DNA of 44,638 nucleotides from Acidobacteriota bacterium (GTDB lineage: Bacteria; Acidobacteriota; Terriglobia; Bryobacterales; Bryobacteraceae): contig VFZY01000025.1 in assembly GCA_016870915.1 (NCBI GenBank), positions 1 through 44,638 of the forward strand, in the 5' to 3' direction. The first letter of the stretch is position 1, and each line of letters opens with the position of its first letter. This document shows positions 1 to 10,009 of this stretch, one piece after another. The notes beneath the pieces were generated by a model. That model was not told where the DNA came from and made no database searches. It saw only the letters and a list, made by a program, of their open reading frames with translations. A program made the position numbers and the translations under genes.

Positions 1-694
1 GGTCGAAAGAAGCCATCCGCAGGCACTGGCCCGCCCTCGGAAAGGGGATTCTGATCAAATCCGGCACGGGAGTGAGGCGTTGGTGTATACTGTCGGGGTC
101 CGGGAGACCCAAAATGGAAATCCCGGATACATAGACCCGTTGGCACCGGCCAACAGCCTCCTCATACTCCTCGTCCACCTCAATCGACTCGTTGTCGACG
201 GCCGGCGCTGTCAGCAGCAACCACCGCACCCTCGCGCGCTCCCGGTCCAGCGCCTCCAGCGCCACGCGGCCGCCCAGACTGTGCGTCTGAATATCGACGG
301 TGGCCCCGGCCGCTTCCAGATCCACCAGCAGCTTCTCGAACCGCTTGCCGGCGCGGTTGGCGCGTAGAATGCTCACAAAGAACGAGAGCGTGCGCGTGAA
401 CCCGCCCGGCCAGAGAAAGCCGATAACCTCCTCATAGCCCCGGGCGCCTCCCATCAAACCACTGGCGGCCAGCATCTGTTGCACCTTGTCATAGGCTTGG
501 GCCGCGGCCGAGGCTTCGTTCCGGTAGCCATGCACCAGAACCAGGCAGCGCTTGCCGGCCACCCGCGTCATCGCCTCCTCCCGTGACATGGGCGTGGACG
601 GTTCCAGGGCGCCTCCCTGAATTTCACGAAACTCGTCGGAACTGTTGAAAGTGAGATCGCTGGTGAAGTCGCGCCGCACGCTGCAAAGAATCAT
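1..694 (-). CDS. alpha/beta hydrolase, 3' end outside window
   Basis: Open frame of 231 codons from an ATG at 694 to the window edge, with no stop. It carries two hydrolase landmarks. VLVHGYRN (about residues 52-59) is the oxyanion-hole HG segment after a hydrophobic strand. THSLGGRVAL (about 137-146) is a nucleophile elbow with Ser in SLGG, although the usual first Gly of GxSxG is Thr here. LLLTAPAVDN follows, as in lipase-like and DUF900-type hydrolases. I see no signal peptide, so it is probably cytoplasmic; the substrate is unknown. Past about residue 190 the family resemblance fades, so a frameshift near position 120 is possible. It is divergent from the permease at 774, with about 80 bases between. 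Confidence 0.7.
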   Translation of the reverse strand, partial: MILCSVRRDFTSDLTFNSSDEFREIQGGALEPSTPMSREEAMTRVAGKRCLVLVHGYRNEASAAAQAYDKVQQMLAASGLMGGARGYEEVIGFLWPGGFTRTLSFFVSILRANRAGKRFEKLLVDLEAAGATVDIQTHSLGGRVALEALDRERARVRWLLLTAPAVDNESIEVDEEYEEAVGRCQRVYVSGISILGLPDPDSIHQRLTPVPDLIRIPFPRAGQCLRMASFD

Positions 695-773
695 GGAATT
701 GGTCTCCTCATTACATTCATAGCGAAGATTGAGGTCCGCGCGGGACAGGGTGCTACTCTGGTTCCTTCCCCCA

Positions 774-1547
774 ATGCCGGATTTCTCGCTCAACCTGCTG
801 TTGGTCTCAGTAGCGGCTTTCTTTGGCGGCGCCATCAATTCGATTGCCGGCGGCGGCACCCTGCTCACATTTCCCTCTCTGCTGATTCTCCTTAGCCCCG
901 TGCCCGCCAACGCCACCAGCACCTTGGCGCTGCTGCCAGGTACACTGGCCAGCGCCTGGGGCTACCGGCAGGAAGTGGCGGCGGCCATGCCCGCGCTTCG
1001 CCGTCTGTTCCTGCCCAGCCTGATTGGCGGCATCCTCGGATCCTACGCGCTCACACGGTTCCCGGAACAGGTTTTCGCGAACCTTGTGCCGTGGCTCCTG
1101 CTGACCGCCTCCACCCTGCTGGTGTTGCAAAAGCCGGTCCAACGCTGGATCGGGGCCAATCCTCACCAGACTCCCGCGGCGGCCACCACGGCGGCCGTGG
1201 TCTTCTTTCAGTTTCTTGTGGGCATCTATGGGGGCTACTTTGGCGCCGGAATCGGCATCCTGATGCTGGCCGCGCTCAGCTTCATGGGCATTCCGGATAT
1301 CCATAGCATGAACGGATTGAAGGCGATTCTCGCTTCGGTGATGAACGGCATCGGCGCCCTGGTCTTTGTTTCCGAGGGGATCGTCGTGTGGGAGTTCGCC
1401 GTTCCAATGGCTCTGGCCTCCATCGGCGGCGGATATCTGGGAGCGCGGCTCGCCCGCAAACTGCCGGCCGCGCGCGTGCGCCTGATTGTCATCGCCATCG
1501 GCTTCGGCGTGGCGGCCTATTCTTTCTACAAACGGTTCGCCGGCTGA
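774..1547 (+). CDS. TauE/SafE family permease
   Basis: About 257 aa, very hydrophobic, with roughly eight membrane segments, the usual size for TauE/SafE (DUF81) proteins. These inner-membrane carriers are linked to export of sulfite or organosulfur anions. The N-terminal half has a Gly-rich loop, INSIAGGGTLLTFPSLL, and the second half has the matching GIYGGYFGAGIGI, which gives the internal two-fold repeat of the family. I chose the ATG at 774 (MPDFSLNLLL) because a TTG 45 bases upstream would add a polar extension before the first membrane helix. Its last 22 bases overlap the end of the convergent acyltransferase gene. No sulfur-metabolism gene lies nearby, so the substrate is open. Confidence 0.85.
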   Translation: MPDFSLNLLLVSVAAFFGGAINSIAGGGTLLTFPSLLILLSPVPANATSTLALLPGTLASAWGYRQEVAAAMPALRRLFLPSLIGGILGSYALTRFPEQVFANLVPWLLLTASTLLVLQKPVQRWIGANPHQTPAAATTAAVVFFQFLVGIYGGYFGAGIGILMLAALSFMGIPDIHSMNGLKAILASVMNGIGALVFVSEGIVVWEFAVPMALASIGGGYLGARLARKLPAARVRLIVIAIGFGVAAYSFYKRFAG

Positions 1548-2647
1548 ACCGCGAACCGCTGCCGGATGGCCCGCCAGTTGGTCCGCCCAACGGAAAGAGC
1601 CACCATCAGCCCGATCACCACCACGGCGATCACCGCCGTAAGCTCTAGCGACAGCGTGTCGCGGAAAATGCCAAACCATCGGCCGTAGACCAGTTCGATG
1701 TGCGCCCAGTAGACCAGCAGCGACGTGGTTCCCAACTGCGTCAGAAAGCTCCACCGTCCCTCCGGGTTCCGGTGCGTCATCCAGAGGTGGGCGAAGCTCA
1801 CCACGATGAGTGTCAGACCCAGCTTGATGAAAATCAGGTTGGGGCTGTTCAACCAGAACTGGCTGTTGGGCAGAATTGAATACGGCAGGTCTGAAAAGAA
1901 CTCCCCCGCAAGAATCAGGCCGCTGCCGGTGATGGCAAACCACTGCATCATCCTGGGAACGCCACCGGACGGCACCAGCCGGATGACGCTGCCCGCCGCC
2001 ACACCAAACGCCAGATACGAAGCCCACGGGAAGAAGGCGAAAAAGTTGTAATCCGGCTTCAGGTACTGCACGATGAACGGATGCAGCCCGCCCCAGTCCA
2101 CGCCGGAAACCATTGGCGATGCGGTGGCGATCAACAACCCCGCCGCCGCGCCGGCCCAGGCCCTCTGGAGCGTGGAAAGCAGCGCCAGCCATGAGCAGGC
2201 GATGATCGCCAAACCCATGCAGTTGAGAATATCCACCCGGAAAATGGCGGACCAGTGCTGCGGCCAGGCGGATAACCACAATTGAATGCGAAACGCGAAC
2301 GCCATGATCAGCATGTAGCGCGCCCGCTTCATGGCCGCCCACACACGCCCCCACCCCAGCGCCCCGCGCCGCTCCTGGCCGTTCAGCATGAATGCCAGCG
2401 TGACGCCGGTCAGAAACAGAAACATCGCCGGCGGCATGCCGCCGAGGAACTGCGTCATCAGATAGGGATAGGTCTCCTTCAGCTTCACGTCCGTGAAGGA
2501 GTGAAACACGTGCCCTTGCAGCATGGTGACCGCCGCCAGACCCCGTGTCCAATCAAGATACGCGAGCCGGTTGCCGGCCTTCGCGTCACCGGGGGCCGCG
2601 GCGTTCGAGGAACCGGCGGAGCCCTCACCGGCGGGGCGCGTCGTCAT
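1526..2647 (-). CDS. DUF1624/HGSNAT-like membrane acyltransferase
   Basis: 373 aa with about ten predicted membrane helices after a polar N-terminus of some 25 residues. It opens with the signature LAYLDWTRGLA, followed by a His in LQGHVFHSF and the FLFLTGVTLAF helix. This is the pattern of the heparan-alpha-glucosaminide N-acetyltransferase-like family (DUF1624), which moves acetyl groups across membranes onto sugars. It is the last gene of a minus-strand trio. Its ATG shares one base with the stop of the LolA-like gene (TAATG), so translation is probably coupled. The family is fairly clear; the acceptor is unknown. Confidence 0.75.
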   Translation of the reverse strand: MTTRPAGEGSAGSSNAAAPGDAKAGNRLAYLDWTRGLAAVTMLQGHVFHSFTDVKLKETYPYLMTQFLGGMPPAMFLFLTGVTLAFMLNGQERRGALGWGRVWAAMKRARYMLIMAFAFRIQLWLSAWPQHWSAIFRVDILNCMGLAIIACSWLALLSTLQRAWAGAAAGLLIATASPMVSGVDWGGLHPFIVQYLKPDYNFFAFFPWASYLAFGVAAGSVIRLVPSGGVPRMMQWFAITGSGLILAGEFFSDLPYSILPNSQFWLNSPNLIFIKLGLTLIVVSFAHLWMTHRNPEGRWSFLTQLGTTSLLVYWAHIELVYGRWFGIFRDTLSLELTAVIAVVVIGLMVALSVGRTNWRAIRQRFAVQPANRL

Positions 2648-3330
2648 TATTTCAGAGGATACTCCCTCTTCACGTTCTTCGGCAGCTTCTGCCGCACCTG
2701 TTCGTCGCTCAGCGAGGGATTGAGCTGAATGCCCGCGTAGGAAACCAGCGTGTAGTCGCCCGACGGCTTGTGCACCTTCTGCCGCACCGTATGTCCCTCG
2801 GCTTCCGAAATCCAGATCTCAATGCGTGAGATATGCTTCCGCGTTTCGGCCGTCTTGGGCGCAAGGTCCAGCCGCGCCGTGCGCTGGCCATCCACCGTCT
2901 CCTCGCCGGCCAGTTTCACCGTGTAAAGACCCGCCAGTTCCTTGCCCGACGTCCCAAACCCGATCAGCAGGGACTGCGTCACCAGCGTGTCGTACTTGCC
3001 CAGGTCGTACACCTGCACCAGATTCAGCTTGGGAAAAAAGAGATTGACCTTCTTCTCCCGGATTCCAATGGACTTCGCGTCCGGTTCGGCGATTTCGATC
3101 AGCACCTGCACCGTCTTCAGGTCAGGCCGCCGAATCGCGATGCTGCCCGTCTCCGTGGTGTCGTCGTTGATCACCGCCGTGTGTTCCACGCGCTTCAACT
3201 TCGCCGTGAGGCCCCGAAACGACGACGCACTCTGGTCCATGCGGGCCAGAACCTCATCCAGCGATGCCGCACGGAGCGCAACGGCCGGAAGGAGCAGGGG
3301 GATCAGCGATAAAACAAATCGGGTTGGCAT
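2647..3330 (-). CDS. LolA-like outer-membrane lipoprotein-sorting protein
   Basis: 227 aa with a signal peptide (MPTRFVLSLIPLLLPAVALRA), then SLDEVLARMDQSASSFRGLTAKL, a beginning typical of LolA/LolB-fold carriers. The rest alternates short beta strands (KTVQVLIEI, KKVNLFFPKLNLVQVYDL, RIEIWISE), consistent with the half-barrel that binds lipid in the periplasm. Acidobacteria often have several such paralogues, and this one need not be the housekeeping LolA. It sits between a one-helix membrane protein (24-base gap) and a membrane acyltransferase (one-base overlap), which suggests a shared envelope-lipid or surface-sugar role. Confidence 0.75.
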   Translation of the reverse strand: MPTRFVLSLIPLLLPAVALRAASLDEVLARMDQSASSFRGLTAKLKRVEHTAVINDDTTETGSIAIRRPDLKTVQVLIEIAEPDAKSIGIREKKVNLFFPKLNLVQVYDLGKYDTLVTQSLLIGFGTSGKELAGLYTVKLAGEETVDGQRTARLDLAPKTAETRKHISRIEIWISEAEGHTVRQKVHKPSGDYTLVSYAGIQLNPSLSDEQVRQKLPKNVKREYPLK

Positions 3331-3354
3331 GACACCGTTCGTGGCCCGGGGTTC

Positions 3355-3687
3355 TTACTTGATGTAGGCCAGGTAGCCCCGGATCTCTTTCTCTGAGTTC
3401 GAGATCGGCTCAATCCGCACTACCTGCACATCGCGTTTGGCCTTCTGGGATACCAGACGCGCGGCGACCCCCGCGCGTTGCTCGCCGGGCACGCCGTCGA
3501 GTTGATCCGGGTCCAGCCAATAGACCGGCGCCCCGTGCTCGGCCGGCAGCATCACCACGCTCGATGCCCTCGGCTGGTCGGCGAACCAGGCCCGTGGCGT
3601 CAGGAAAATGAACGCAAGAATCAGGCCGACCACCACGTCGTATTGCCACGACGCACGCTTGAAGTCCCAGAAAATCAGCCTTTTCAT
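3355..3687 (-). CDS. small membrane-anchored protein, unknown function
   Basis: 110 aa starting MKRLIFWDFKRASWQYDVV, followed by one hydrophobic helix (VVVGLILAFIFLTPRAWF, about residues 18-36) and a soluble remainder that probably faces the periplasm. The basic, aromatic N-terminus points to an N-in topology. I do not recognise a named family. Similar short proteins occur beside LolA-like genes in acidobacteria, and here it heads the same minus-strand cluster, so an envelope role is a fair guess from context only. Confidence 0.65.
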   Translation of the reverse strand: MKRLIFWDFKRASWQYDVVVGLILAFIFLTPRAWFADQPRASSVVMLPAEHGAPVYWLDPDQLDGVPGEQRAGVAARLVSQKAKRDVQVVRIEPISNSEKEIRGYLAYIK

Positions 3688-3726
3688 GCCGTGCTCCCCT
3701 CAGTCTAACATGCACCCGGTTTGCCA

Positions 3727-3751
3727 CCAACCGCCGTTTTCCGCCGGTTGG
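3727..3751. other. inverted repeat upstream of the acyl-CoA synthetase
   Basis: CCAACCG and CGGTTGG form perfect 7-bp arms around an 11-base loop containing TTTT. It lies in the 112-base divergent gap between the small membrane protein and the acyl-CoA synthetase. It could be a leader hairpin or an operator. No U-tract follows, so a terminator is unlikely. Confidence 0.3.
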
Positions 3752-3790
3752 CTCCCTCGGTCCCGGTGGGTACCAGGACTGGGGCGCTTG

Positions 3791-3802
3791 CATGCTAGCA
3801 TG
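3791..3802. promoter_or_regulatory. 12-bp perfect palindrome over the start codon
   Basis: CATGCTAGCATG is an exact palindrome whose last three bases are the proposed ATG of the acyl-CoA synthetase. Many fatty-acid regulators bind short palindromes near starts, so an operator is possible. No regulator gene adjoins it, and the site occurs once here. Confidence 0.3.
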
Positions 3803-5566
3803 AGTCCCATGCGGTCCCGGACGGTGTTCACGGTGCTGGAGAAGACAGCGGATTCCCAGCGGTCAGCCATCGCGCTCAGTCAACCCGTTCACGGCAAGGA
3901 CGCCGCGCGCTATACCACCTATAGCTGGGAAGACTACCGCCGGATTGCGGCCGAGATCGCCTGCGGGCTCACAGCCTTCGGCATCGGGCGTGGCGACGTG
4001 GTGGCCATCCAGTCTGAAACACGCGCCGAATTCTATCTGGCCGACATGGGCGTGATGGCCAACGGTTCCATCGCCGCCGCGCTCTATACCAGTTATCCGA
4101 TGCCGGAAATGGTCAGGAACCTTCGCCAGGCCGGCGCGCGCGCGGTGATTCTGGAAACCGCCAAGCAGTTTCGCGCCGTCAAGGCCGCGTGCGGCGATTT
4201 CGACGCCCGCTGGATCCTGCTGACCGGCGAGGCCGAAGGCGCCGTCACCCTGGAAGCTCTCCGCGCCGCCGGCCGCGACGCCCTCGCCGCCGACCCGCAG
4301 TACTTTGAGCGAATCCGCGGGCAGGTCTCGGCGGGCGACCCAGCCATTCTCTATCTCACCTCCGGCGCCACCGGCGAACCCAAGATGGGGCTGGTTACCC
4401 ACGGCGCGATCGTCGCCAATCTCGACATGGGCCCCAAGGTGCTCCCCACCGGCCCCGATGACCGCACGCTTGCCTTCCTGCCCTCGGCGCACATCGCCCA
4501 GCGCATCGTCATGCAGCTCCTCCCCATTCGTCACGGCATGCCCGTCACGTTCTCCGAAAGCCTGGCGCGGCTGCCGCACGAACTGCGTTCCGTGAGACCC
4601 ACCTTCTTCCTGGCGCCGCCGCGCGTTTGGGAGCGTATCTATTCAAGCATCTGCACCGAAATCAGAAAGCTGCCCGCGGTGAAGCAGAAGATGTTTCACG
4701 GCGCGCTGGGACTGAGCCTGCTGGCGGGCAAGTACCGCGCGCAGGGCCGCTCCGTGCCGGCCTGGATGCGCGCCGCGCTCAAGCTGGCCGATAAGGCGGT
4801 CTTCGCCAAGATCCGCGAACGCTTCGGCGGGGCGCTGCGCATCGCCGTCTCGGGCGCCGCGCCGCTGGGGCGCGATCTTGCGCTTTTCTACGAAGCCGTC
4901 GGCATGCCGCTGATCGAAGGCTACGGCCTCACCGAAGGCGGAGTCGCGACGCTCAACCCGGTGGACCAGCCCAGGTACGGCAGCATCGGCAAGCCCCTGG
5001 ACGGCGTGGAGTTGAAGCTCGCCGAGGACGGTGAGCTGGCCCTCAGGAGCCCAGCACTCTTCAGCGGCTATTTCAATGACCCCGCCGCCACCGCCCAGGT
5101 TCTGCGCGACGGCTGGCTCTACACCGGCGATATCGCCACCATCGACAACGAGGGCTACGTCTACATCACCGGCCGCAAGAAGGAACTGCTGGTCTCCTCG
5201 AACGGCAAGAAAATCTATCCTTCGCGTGTGGAGGCGCTCTTCAAATCCGAACCGCTCATCAGCCAGGTGGTGCTGGTGGGAGACCGGCTGCCCTTCGTCT
5301 CCGCGCTCATCACCGTCAACGCCGCCGCCGCCGAAACCTTCAGCGGCCCCGGCGAAGTGGAAGCCGAGGTGAAAAAAGCCGTCACCAAGGCCAACCAGGA
5401 GTTAGCCGACTATGAGCGCATCCGCAAGTTCAAAGTGCTCGACCGCGATTTCTCATTGGAGCAAGGCGAACTCACGCCAACCATGAAGGTCCGCCGGACC
5501 AAAGTGCTTGAGAACTTCCGCGACACCATCGGCGAACTGTACGCGGGCAAGGAAGAGTCTCACTAG
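3800..5566 (+). CDS. AMP-dependent (long-chain) acyl-CoA synthetase
   Basis: About 588 aa. It is an ANL-family adenylating enzyme that activates a fatty acid with ATP and then CoA. The phosphate-binding A3 motif reads [15 protein letters not shown], where most family members have TSGTTG. The A5 motif is EGYGLTEGG, followed by [25 protein letters not shown] and SNGKKIYP near the hinge. The C-terminal domain keeps a late Lys region ([12 protein letters not shown]) typical of long-chain synthetases. I chose the ATG at 3800; another lies at 3809 in the same frame, and upstream sequence looks non-coding. The end overlaps the stop of the M81 gene by four bases, tail to tail. No beta-oxidation genes are adjacent. 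Confidence 0.9.
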   Translation: MSPMRSRTVFTVLEKTADSQRSAIALSQPVHGKDAARYTTYSWEDYRRIAAEIACGLTAFGIGRGDVVAIQSETRAEFYLADMGVMANGSIAAALYTSYPMPEMVRNLRQAGARAVILETAKQFRAVKAACGDFDARWILLTGEAEGAVTLEALRAAGRDALAADPQYFERIRGQVSAGDPAILYLTSGATGEPKMGLVTHGAIVANLDMGPKVLPTGPDDRTLAFLPSAHIAQRIVMQLLPIRHGMPVTFSESLARLPHELRSVRPTFFLAPPRVWERIYSSICTEIRKLPAVKQKMFHGALGLSLLAGKYRAQGRSVPAWMRAALKLADKAVFAKIRERFGGALRIAVSGAAPLGRDLALFYEAVGMPLIEGYGLTEGGVATLNPVDQPRYGSIGKPLDGVELKLAEDGELALRSPALFSGYFNDPAATAQVLRDGWLYTGDIATIDNEGYVYITGRKKELLVSSNGKKIYPSRVEALFKSEPLISQVVLVGDRLPFVSALITVNAAAAETFSGPGEVEAEVKKAVTKANQELADYERIRKFKVLDRDFSLEQGELTPTMKVRRTKVLENFRDTIGELYAGKEESH

Positions 5567-7104
5567 TTCAAGCCAAACAGTCCCGGCCTCACGTTCCGGT
5601 ACTGGAAGCGCTTCGGATTCACCGCCGTCACGCCTGGCGTGTCCACCTCGATGATCCGTGCCGCCACCGGCTCATAGGCCGCCCTCGGCGCGATGGCGCC
5701 CTTCACAACCAGAATCTTCTGCCGCTCGGGATAAACACCGCAACTGATCAACTGATGCAGGCTGTTCGGGCTCGACCGGCGCATCGTCAACAGCAACAGA
5801 TTCGGCATGTCCCTGGTGCTGCCCTCGGCCTCAATCACCGCCGTGTGCCCCATGTTCCAATACCGCCCGCCGCCGTGGCGCACCTCGGTTTCCACATAGC
5901 GCCCGGCGTGCAGGGATCGCACCGTGCCCCTGATGCGCACCGGCTCGCCGTGCATCTTGTCGGACTTGCCACCCACCAGCCCCTCGAACGGCTGATCCAC
6001 GCCCGCCTTGATCGCCGCCCGGGCCGCTTCCGGATCGTAGATCACCACCACCCAGCCTTCCGCCTTCTGCTTCACCAGCTCCGCCAGCAGGAACGTGCTG
6101 TCGCCCGGCGACCCGCCACCGATGTTGTCCCCGGTATCCACCAGCGCCACCGGAAACCGTTCGGCCCGCATCGCCTCCCGCACCGCCGCATCGGGCGGAG
6201 GCACATCCACCTTCAACTGGCCGCGCGTGGCCCACAGCATGTCCGAAAGCCGCCGCGCTTCGCGCTCCGCCGCCGCGCGATCATTGTCCGTCACCACAAT
6301 CACGCTGGGCCCCACCTGCGGCACATCGCCGTACTGATACCCGCCCGGCACACTCACCGCCAGAAACTTCGGATCCTCCTCAAGCCGCCGGCTCTCCTGC
6401 ACAATGGGCAGCAGCGGCGCGCGCTTGGTGTGGTGGTACAGAATGTTGTAGACCATCGGCGGCTTCACCAGCACCTGCACCGGCTTCACCTTCCCCGTGA
6501 CAATCCCATGCATGATGCGCGCCGCCTGCAAGCCGCGATCCTTGGTGTCGATGTGCGGAGTCTCCTTGAACGTGATCAGCACCGTCGAATCGCGCACGAT
6601 TTCAGGCGTCACATTGGCATGAAAGTCGTGAGTCACCACAATCGGAAGCCCCGGCCCCACCGCCTCCCGCACCCGCCGCACCAGTTCCGCGTCGCCGCTT
6701 GGATAGTGCTCCACCACCATCGCTCCGTGAAGCGGCATCAGCAGTCCGTCGAGCTTCGGCGCCGCCTTCACCTGCCGCACAATCTCCGCGGCGATCGTCT
6801 CAAACGCCGCCCGCGCCACCGGACCCTTTGGCGTCGCCCCCACCACCGCCATGGGATACAGGTCCAGCCCATGCCGCTTCGCCCCCTCGACATACCCGCT
6901 CACCGTCGTGCTTGCCGTCTCATGTTCCCGGACGAAGGCCGCCGGCGCCAGCGGCTTGAGCGAACCGAACTCCTCAAGTGTCGTGAGAGCCTGATTGAAC
7001 GAATCGGACTCATGGCTCATTCCGGCCACGCCGATCAACGGCCTGCGCCCCTGCCCAAAAGCCGCCGCGCCCAGAAGCGCGCCCAGAGAATCACGCCGTT
7101 TCAT
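5563..7104 (-). CDS. M81 family metallopeptidase (MlrC-like)
   Basis: 513 aa from an ATG at 7104. The N-terminus has a twin Arg followed by a short Ala/Leu stretch ([19 protein letters not shown]), which could be a Tat or other export signal. The body begins [16 protein letters not shown], then LMPLHGAMV (about 122-130) and [11 protein letters not shown] (about 158-168), the His/Asp-containing motifs of the M81 (microcystinase C/DUF1485) family. Later [16 protein letters not shown] matches the conserved second domain. M81 proteins probably hydrolyse small peptides or amides. It faces away from an FAD oxidoreductase across 123 bases. The frame stays open far upstream, but that part is the complement of the oxidoreductase gene. 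Confidence 0.88.
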   Translation of the reverse strand: MKRRDSLGALLGAAAFGQGRRPLIGVAGMSHESDSFNQALTTLEEFGSLKPLAPAAFVREHETASTTVSGYVEGAKRHGLDLYPMAVVGATPKGPVARAAFETIAAEIVRQVKAAPKLDGLLMPLHGAMVVEHYPSGDAELVRRVREAVGPGLPIVVTHDFHANVTPEIVRDSTVLITFKETPHIDTKDRGLQAARIMHGIVTGKVKPVQVLVKPPMVYNILYHHTKRAPLLPIVQESRRLEEDPKFLAVSVPGGYQYGDVPQVGPSVIVVTDNDRAAAEREARRLSDMLWATRGQLKVDVPPPDAAVREAMRAERFPVALVDTGDNIGGGSPGDSTFLLAELVKQKAEGWVVVIYDPEAARAAIKAGVDQPFEGLVGGKSDKMHGEPVRIRGTVRSLHAGRYVETEVRHGGGRYWNMGHTAVIEAEGSTRDMPNLLLLTMRRSSPNSLHQLISCGVYPERQKILVVKGAIAPRAAYEPVAARIIEVDTPGVTAVNPKRFQYRNVRPGLFGLN

Positions 7105-7227
7105 GGAAGCTATTATGACCTGATTGCCGGCTTTGCTTGGGAGGGCCGGTTCGGGGGCAGCCGGCCTTGCGTTAGCCTGAAGACAGACCATGACAAATCT
7201 CGGCGACCCTCTTCCAGGAGCCCGCCC

Positions 7228-8379
7228 GTGACCGCCGACGCCGTCATCGTGGGCGCGGGCATTGCCGGAGCTAGCATAGCCTTCCACCTCACGCAGGCCG
7301 GCGCCGGGCGCGTGCTTCTGCTGGAACGCGAATCGAGCCAGGGCAAAGGCTCCACCGGCAAGAGCATTGGCGGCGTCCGGGCCCAGTTCGCCAGTGAGGT
7401 GAACATCCGGATGTCCATGTACTCCATACCCGTGTTCGCCGCGTTCGAAGAGATCACCGGCCACGAATCCGGCTACAAACCGCATGGCTATCTGTTCTGC
7501 GCCACCACGGACCGGCACCTGGATTACCTGAAGACCAACCAGGCCCGTCAACACCAACTGGGGCTGCACGCCGCCCGCATGGTGAGCCCGGCCGATATCG
7601 CCGCCATGGCGCCCCTGCTCCGCGCGGACGACATCGTGGGCGGCAGCTTCTGCCCCACCGACGGCTTCGTCGATCCGCACAGCGTCATGACCGGGTTCAC
7701 CCTCCGTGCGCTCGATCGCGGCGCGGAGCTCATCCGGGCCGCCGAGGTCACCGGCATCGCCGTCGCCAACGGCCGCGTCCAGGGCGTTCAGACCTCCGCC
7801 GGCCTGATCGCAACACGCGTGGTGGTCAATGCCTGCGGCGCCTGGGCCGCTCAACTCGCCGCGCTGGCCGGAGCCACGCTCCCCGTCGAGCCCTTGCGCC
7901 GTATGCTCGTCCCCACCGAACCCTACCCCGGGACCGAGGGTCTGCCCATGATCGTCGACATGTCCACCGGCTTCCACTTCCGCCCCGAAGGCCGCGGCCT
8001 GCTGCTGGCCTGGAATGACCCCTCTGAAACGCCCGGTTTCAAAACCGCCTTCGTCCCCGAGTTCATCGAGAAGATCCTCACCCACGCCGTCGATCGTGTA
8101 CCCGGCTTCATCGATCTGGAAGTGAATCCCAGGCGCGCCTGGGCCGGACTCTACGAGATGACGCCGGACCATCATGCCATCCTCGGCCCCGCGCCCGAAG
8201 TGGAAGGCCTCTACTACGCCAACGGCTTCAGCGGCCATGGCGTCATGCACTCCCCCGCCACCGGACGCATCCTCGCTGACCTCATCCTCACCGGCTCCAC
8301 CAGCCTCATCGACGCCAACGTACTCTCCGTGCGTCGCTTCAGCGAAGGCCGCGCCATCGACGAAACAGCCGTGCTCTAA
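7228..8379 (+). CDS. FAD-dependent oxidoreductase (DAO/sarcosine oxidase-like)
   Basis: 383 aa from a GTG at 7228. It begins with a dinucleotide-binding fold, [19 protein letters not shown], with GAGIAG at residues 9-14 and an acidic end to the second strand (LLLERE). SIGGVRAQF and the C-terminal [26 protein letters not shown] fit the DAO superfamily of amine and D-amino-acid oxidases, which remove electrons from a C-N bond using FAD. It has no signal peptide. It is divergent from the M81 gene and convergent, 14 bases apart, with an M20 amidohydrolase. The three may handle amino compounds released by peptide turnover; that link is contextual only. Confidence 0.88.
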   Translation: MTADAVIVGAGIAGASIAFHLTQAGAGRVLLLERESSQGKGSTGKSIGGVRAQFASEVNIRMSMYSIPVFAAFEEITGHESGYKPHGYLFCATTDRHLDYLKTNQARQHQLGLHAARMVSPADIAAMAPLLRADDIVGGSFCPTDGFVDPHSVMTGFTLRALDRGAELIRAAEVTGIAVANGRVQGVQTSAGLIATRVVVNACGAWAAQLAALAGATLPVEPLRRMLVPTEPYPGTEGLPMIVDMSTGFHFRPEGRGLLLAWNDPSETPGFKTAFVPEFIEKILTHAVDRVPGFIDLEVNPRRAWAGLYEMTPDHHAILGPAPEVEGLYYANGFSGHGVMHSPATGRILADLILTGSTSLIDANVLSVRRFSEGRAIDETAVL

Positions 8380-8393
8380 ACAAGGAACCCGCT

Positions 8394-9959
8394 CTACCGC
8401 ACCGTGGGATACTTGATCCCCAGCTGGTCCAGGTAGGTAGCGTACTTCGACGGATCGTAGTACATCTTCTTCAACTGCGGCAGGAACTTCTCCATCTTGT
8501 CGCGATTCAACTCGATAAACGGCTTGTCCGTGGCGCCAATGAAAGCTTCGTATTTCTGATCCTTCGTCTGAACCTCGCGGAAGTACTTCCACGCCTCCTC
8601 AATCAGCGCCGGCGTCATCAGCGCATCCAGCGCCGTCAGAGCCTGCGCCTTCGCCCCCGCAAGCGACCCCTTGTGCGCAATCGGAGTCGCCATCGCAATA
8701 GCGTTCTCCCACGAATGGCCGGGCAGCTCCGGGATGTTGGCCGGATACCGCATGTAGACCATCGGTACGTTCCATGAGATGTCGCCCACATCGTCTGAGC
8801 CGCCGCCCTGCGGCTCCTTCGGCGCCTCCACCGGCTTCACTTTCAACGGCAGCCCTTCCTGCTTCTCGCTGCCAATCTCCTTCTGCAGCGCTTTGGCCAG
8901 CGTCTGGTCGGCCGCGCTCCACTCAGGCATGCCCACCATCTCAATGTTCCGGTGCTGAGCCTCCGCCACCGGCTTGCTGAAATGCGTCGGCCAGGCCGAA
9001 CCCACCACGCGCCGCGTGAACGTGGTGCCCGTCATCATCGTCGCGCCCTTCGCCATCGTGTCGCCCAGCTCGAACATGTCCTTGATACGCCGGTAATCGA
9101 TCTCCCGGAAGAAGTACCACGACGTGGCTTCCGATGGCACCACGTTCGGCTGGTCCCCGCCATTCACCACCACGTAGTGCGACCGCTGCTGCGTGCGAAG
9201 ATGCTCGCGCTTGAAGTTCCAGCCGATGTTCATCAACTCCACGGCGTCCAGCGCGCTGCGCCCCTTCCACGGGCCGCCGGCGGCATGCGCGGCCGCGCCA
9301 TTGAACGTGTACTGCACCGACACAAGCCCCGAATTCCGCGCACTCTGCGCATACTCGGTCTGAAACTCGGACCCCACATGGACTCCCAGCATCACATCCA
9401 GTCCCTTCAAATGGCCGTCGCGAATGTAGAACGCCTTGGTGCCCAACTGCTCCTCCGCCACGCCCGGGTAAAGCTTGAGCGTGCCGGGGATCTTGTGCTT
9501 CTGCATCAGCTCCTTCACCACAATCGCCGACACCACCGTCACCGCCATGCCCGAATTGTGCCCCTCGCCGTGGCCGGGGGCGCCCTCAATCAGCGGGTCG
9601 TGGTACGCCACTCCGGGCTTCTGTGAGGCTTTCGGAATGCAGTCGATGTCGGTGATCATGCCGATCACCGGCTTGCCCCCGCCCTGCGTGTACGTCGCGA
9701 TCCACGCCGTCGGAATGCCCGAAATGCCGCGCTCGATCCGAAACCCGTTCTTTTCCAGGATGCCGGTCAGGTATCGCGACGTCTCAAACTCCTGAAAACC
9801 CAGTTCGGCGAAGCTGAAGATCGAGTCCACCATCTCCTGCACCAGCTTGGCGCGCTTGGCCGTTTCCGCCAGCGCCTCCTTCTTCAGGTCCGCCAGCGGC
9901 GGCTGGGCGAGAAGCGGCGCCGCCAGCGCCGCCAGCAGGGTTCTAATCGAAGCATGCAT
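8394..9959 (-). CDS. M20 family amidohydrolase, AbgB-like, secreted
   Basis: 521 aa from an ATG at 9959, with a short signal peptide (MHASIRTLLAALAAPLLA). Family marks are ITDIDCIPK, PGHGEGHNSGMAV and LKLYPGVAEEQLGTKAF. The last contains the Glu-Glu pair of M20 enzymes, with the second Glu acting on metal-bound water. Later HAAGGPWKGRSALDAVELMNIG and GGGSDDVGDISW resemble AbgB, the p-aminobenzoyl-glutamate hydrolase subunit, so amide-linked amino acids are likely substrates. The C-terminal 60 residues are Lys-rich and extend beyond the usual family end. The start is divergent from the aminotransferase across 50 bases, and the two genes must share a regulatory region. Confidence 0.88.
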   Translation of the reverse strand: MHASIRTLLAALAAPLLAQPPLADLKKEALAETAKRAKLVQEMVDSIFSFAELGFQEFETSRYLTGILEKNGFRIERGISGIPTAWIATYTQGGGKPVIGMITDIDCIPKASQKPGVAYHDPLIEGAPGHGEGHNSGMAVTVVSAIVVKELMQKHKIPGTLKLYPGVAEEQLGTKAFYIRDGHLKGLDVMLGVHVGSEFQTEYAQSARNSGLVSVQYTFNGAAAHAAGGPWKGRSALDAVELMNIGWNFKREHLRTQQRSHYVVVNGGDQPNVVPSEATSWYFFREIDYRRIKDMFELGDTMAKGATMMTGTTFTRRVVGSAWPTHFSKPVAEAQHRNIEMVGMPEWSAADQTLAKALQKEIGSEKQEGLPLKVKPVEAPKEPQGGGSDDVGDISWNVPMVYMRYPANIPELPGHSWENAIAMATPIAHKGSLAGAKAQALTALDALMTPALIEEAWKYFREVQTKDQKYEAFIGATDKPFIELNRDKMEKFLPQLKKMYYDPSKYATYLDQLGIKYPTVR

Positions 9960-10009
9960 ACTCAATGATTTGATCCTTGCAGTAGTATAGCTTCGCGGAG
10001 CACAGCACC

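Noticed and set aside
807..2552. 581-codon open frame on the minus strand across the permease and acyltransferase genes
   Set aside because: It is Arg/Gly/His-rich, lacks any recognisable motif and is antisense or out of frame to two genes with clear families. GC-rich third positions keep such frames open by chance.
7105..8592. N-terminal extension of the M81 gene through the oxidoreductase
   Set aside because: The extra 500 residues are the complement of the FAD oxidoreductase. The ATG at 7104 starts a normal M81 protein.
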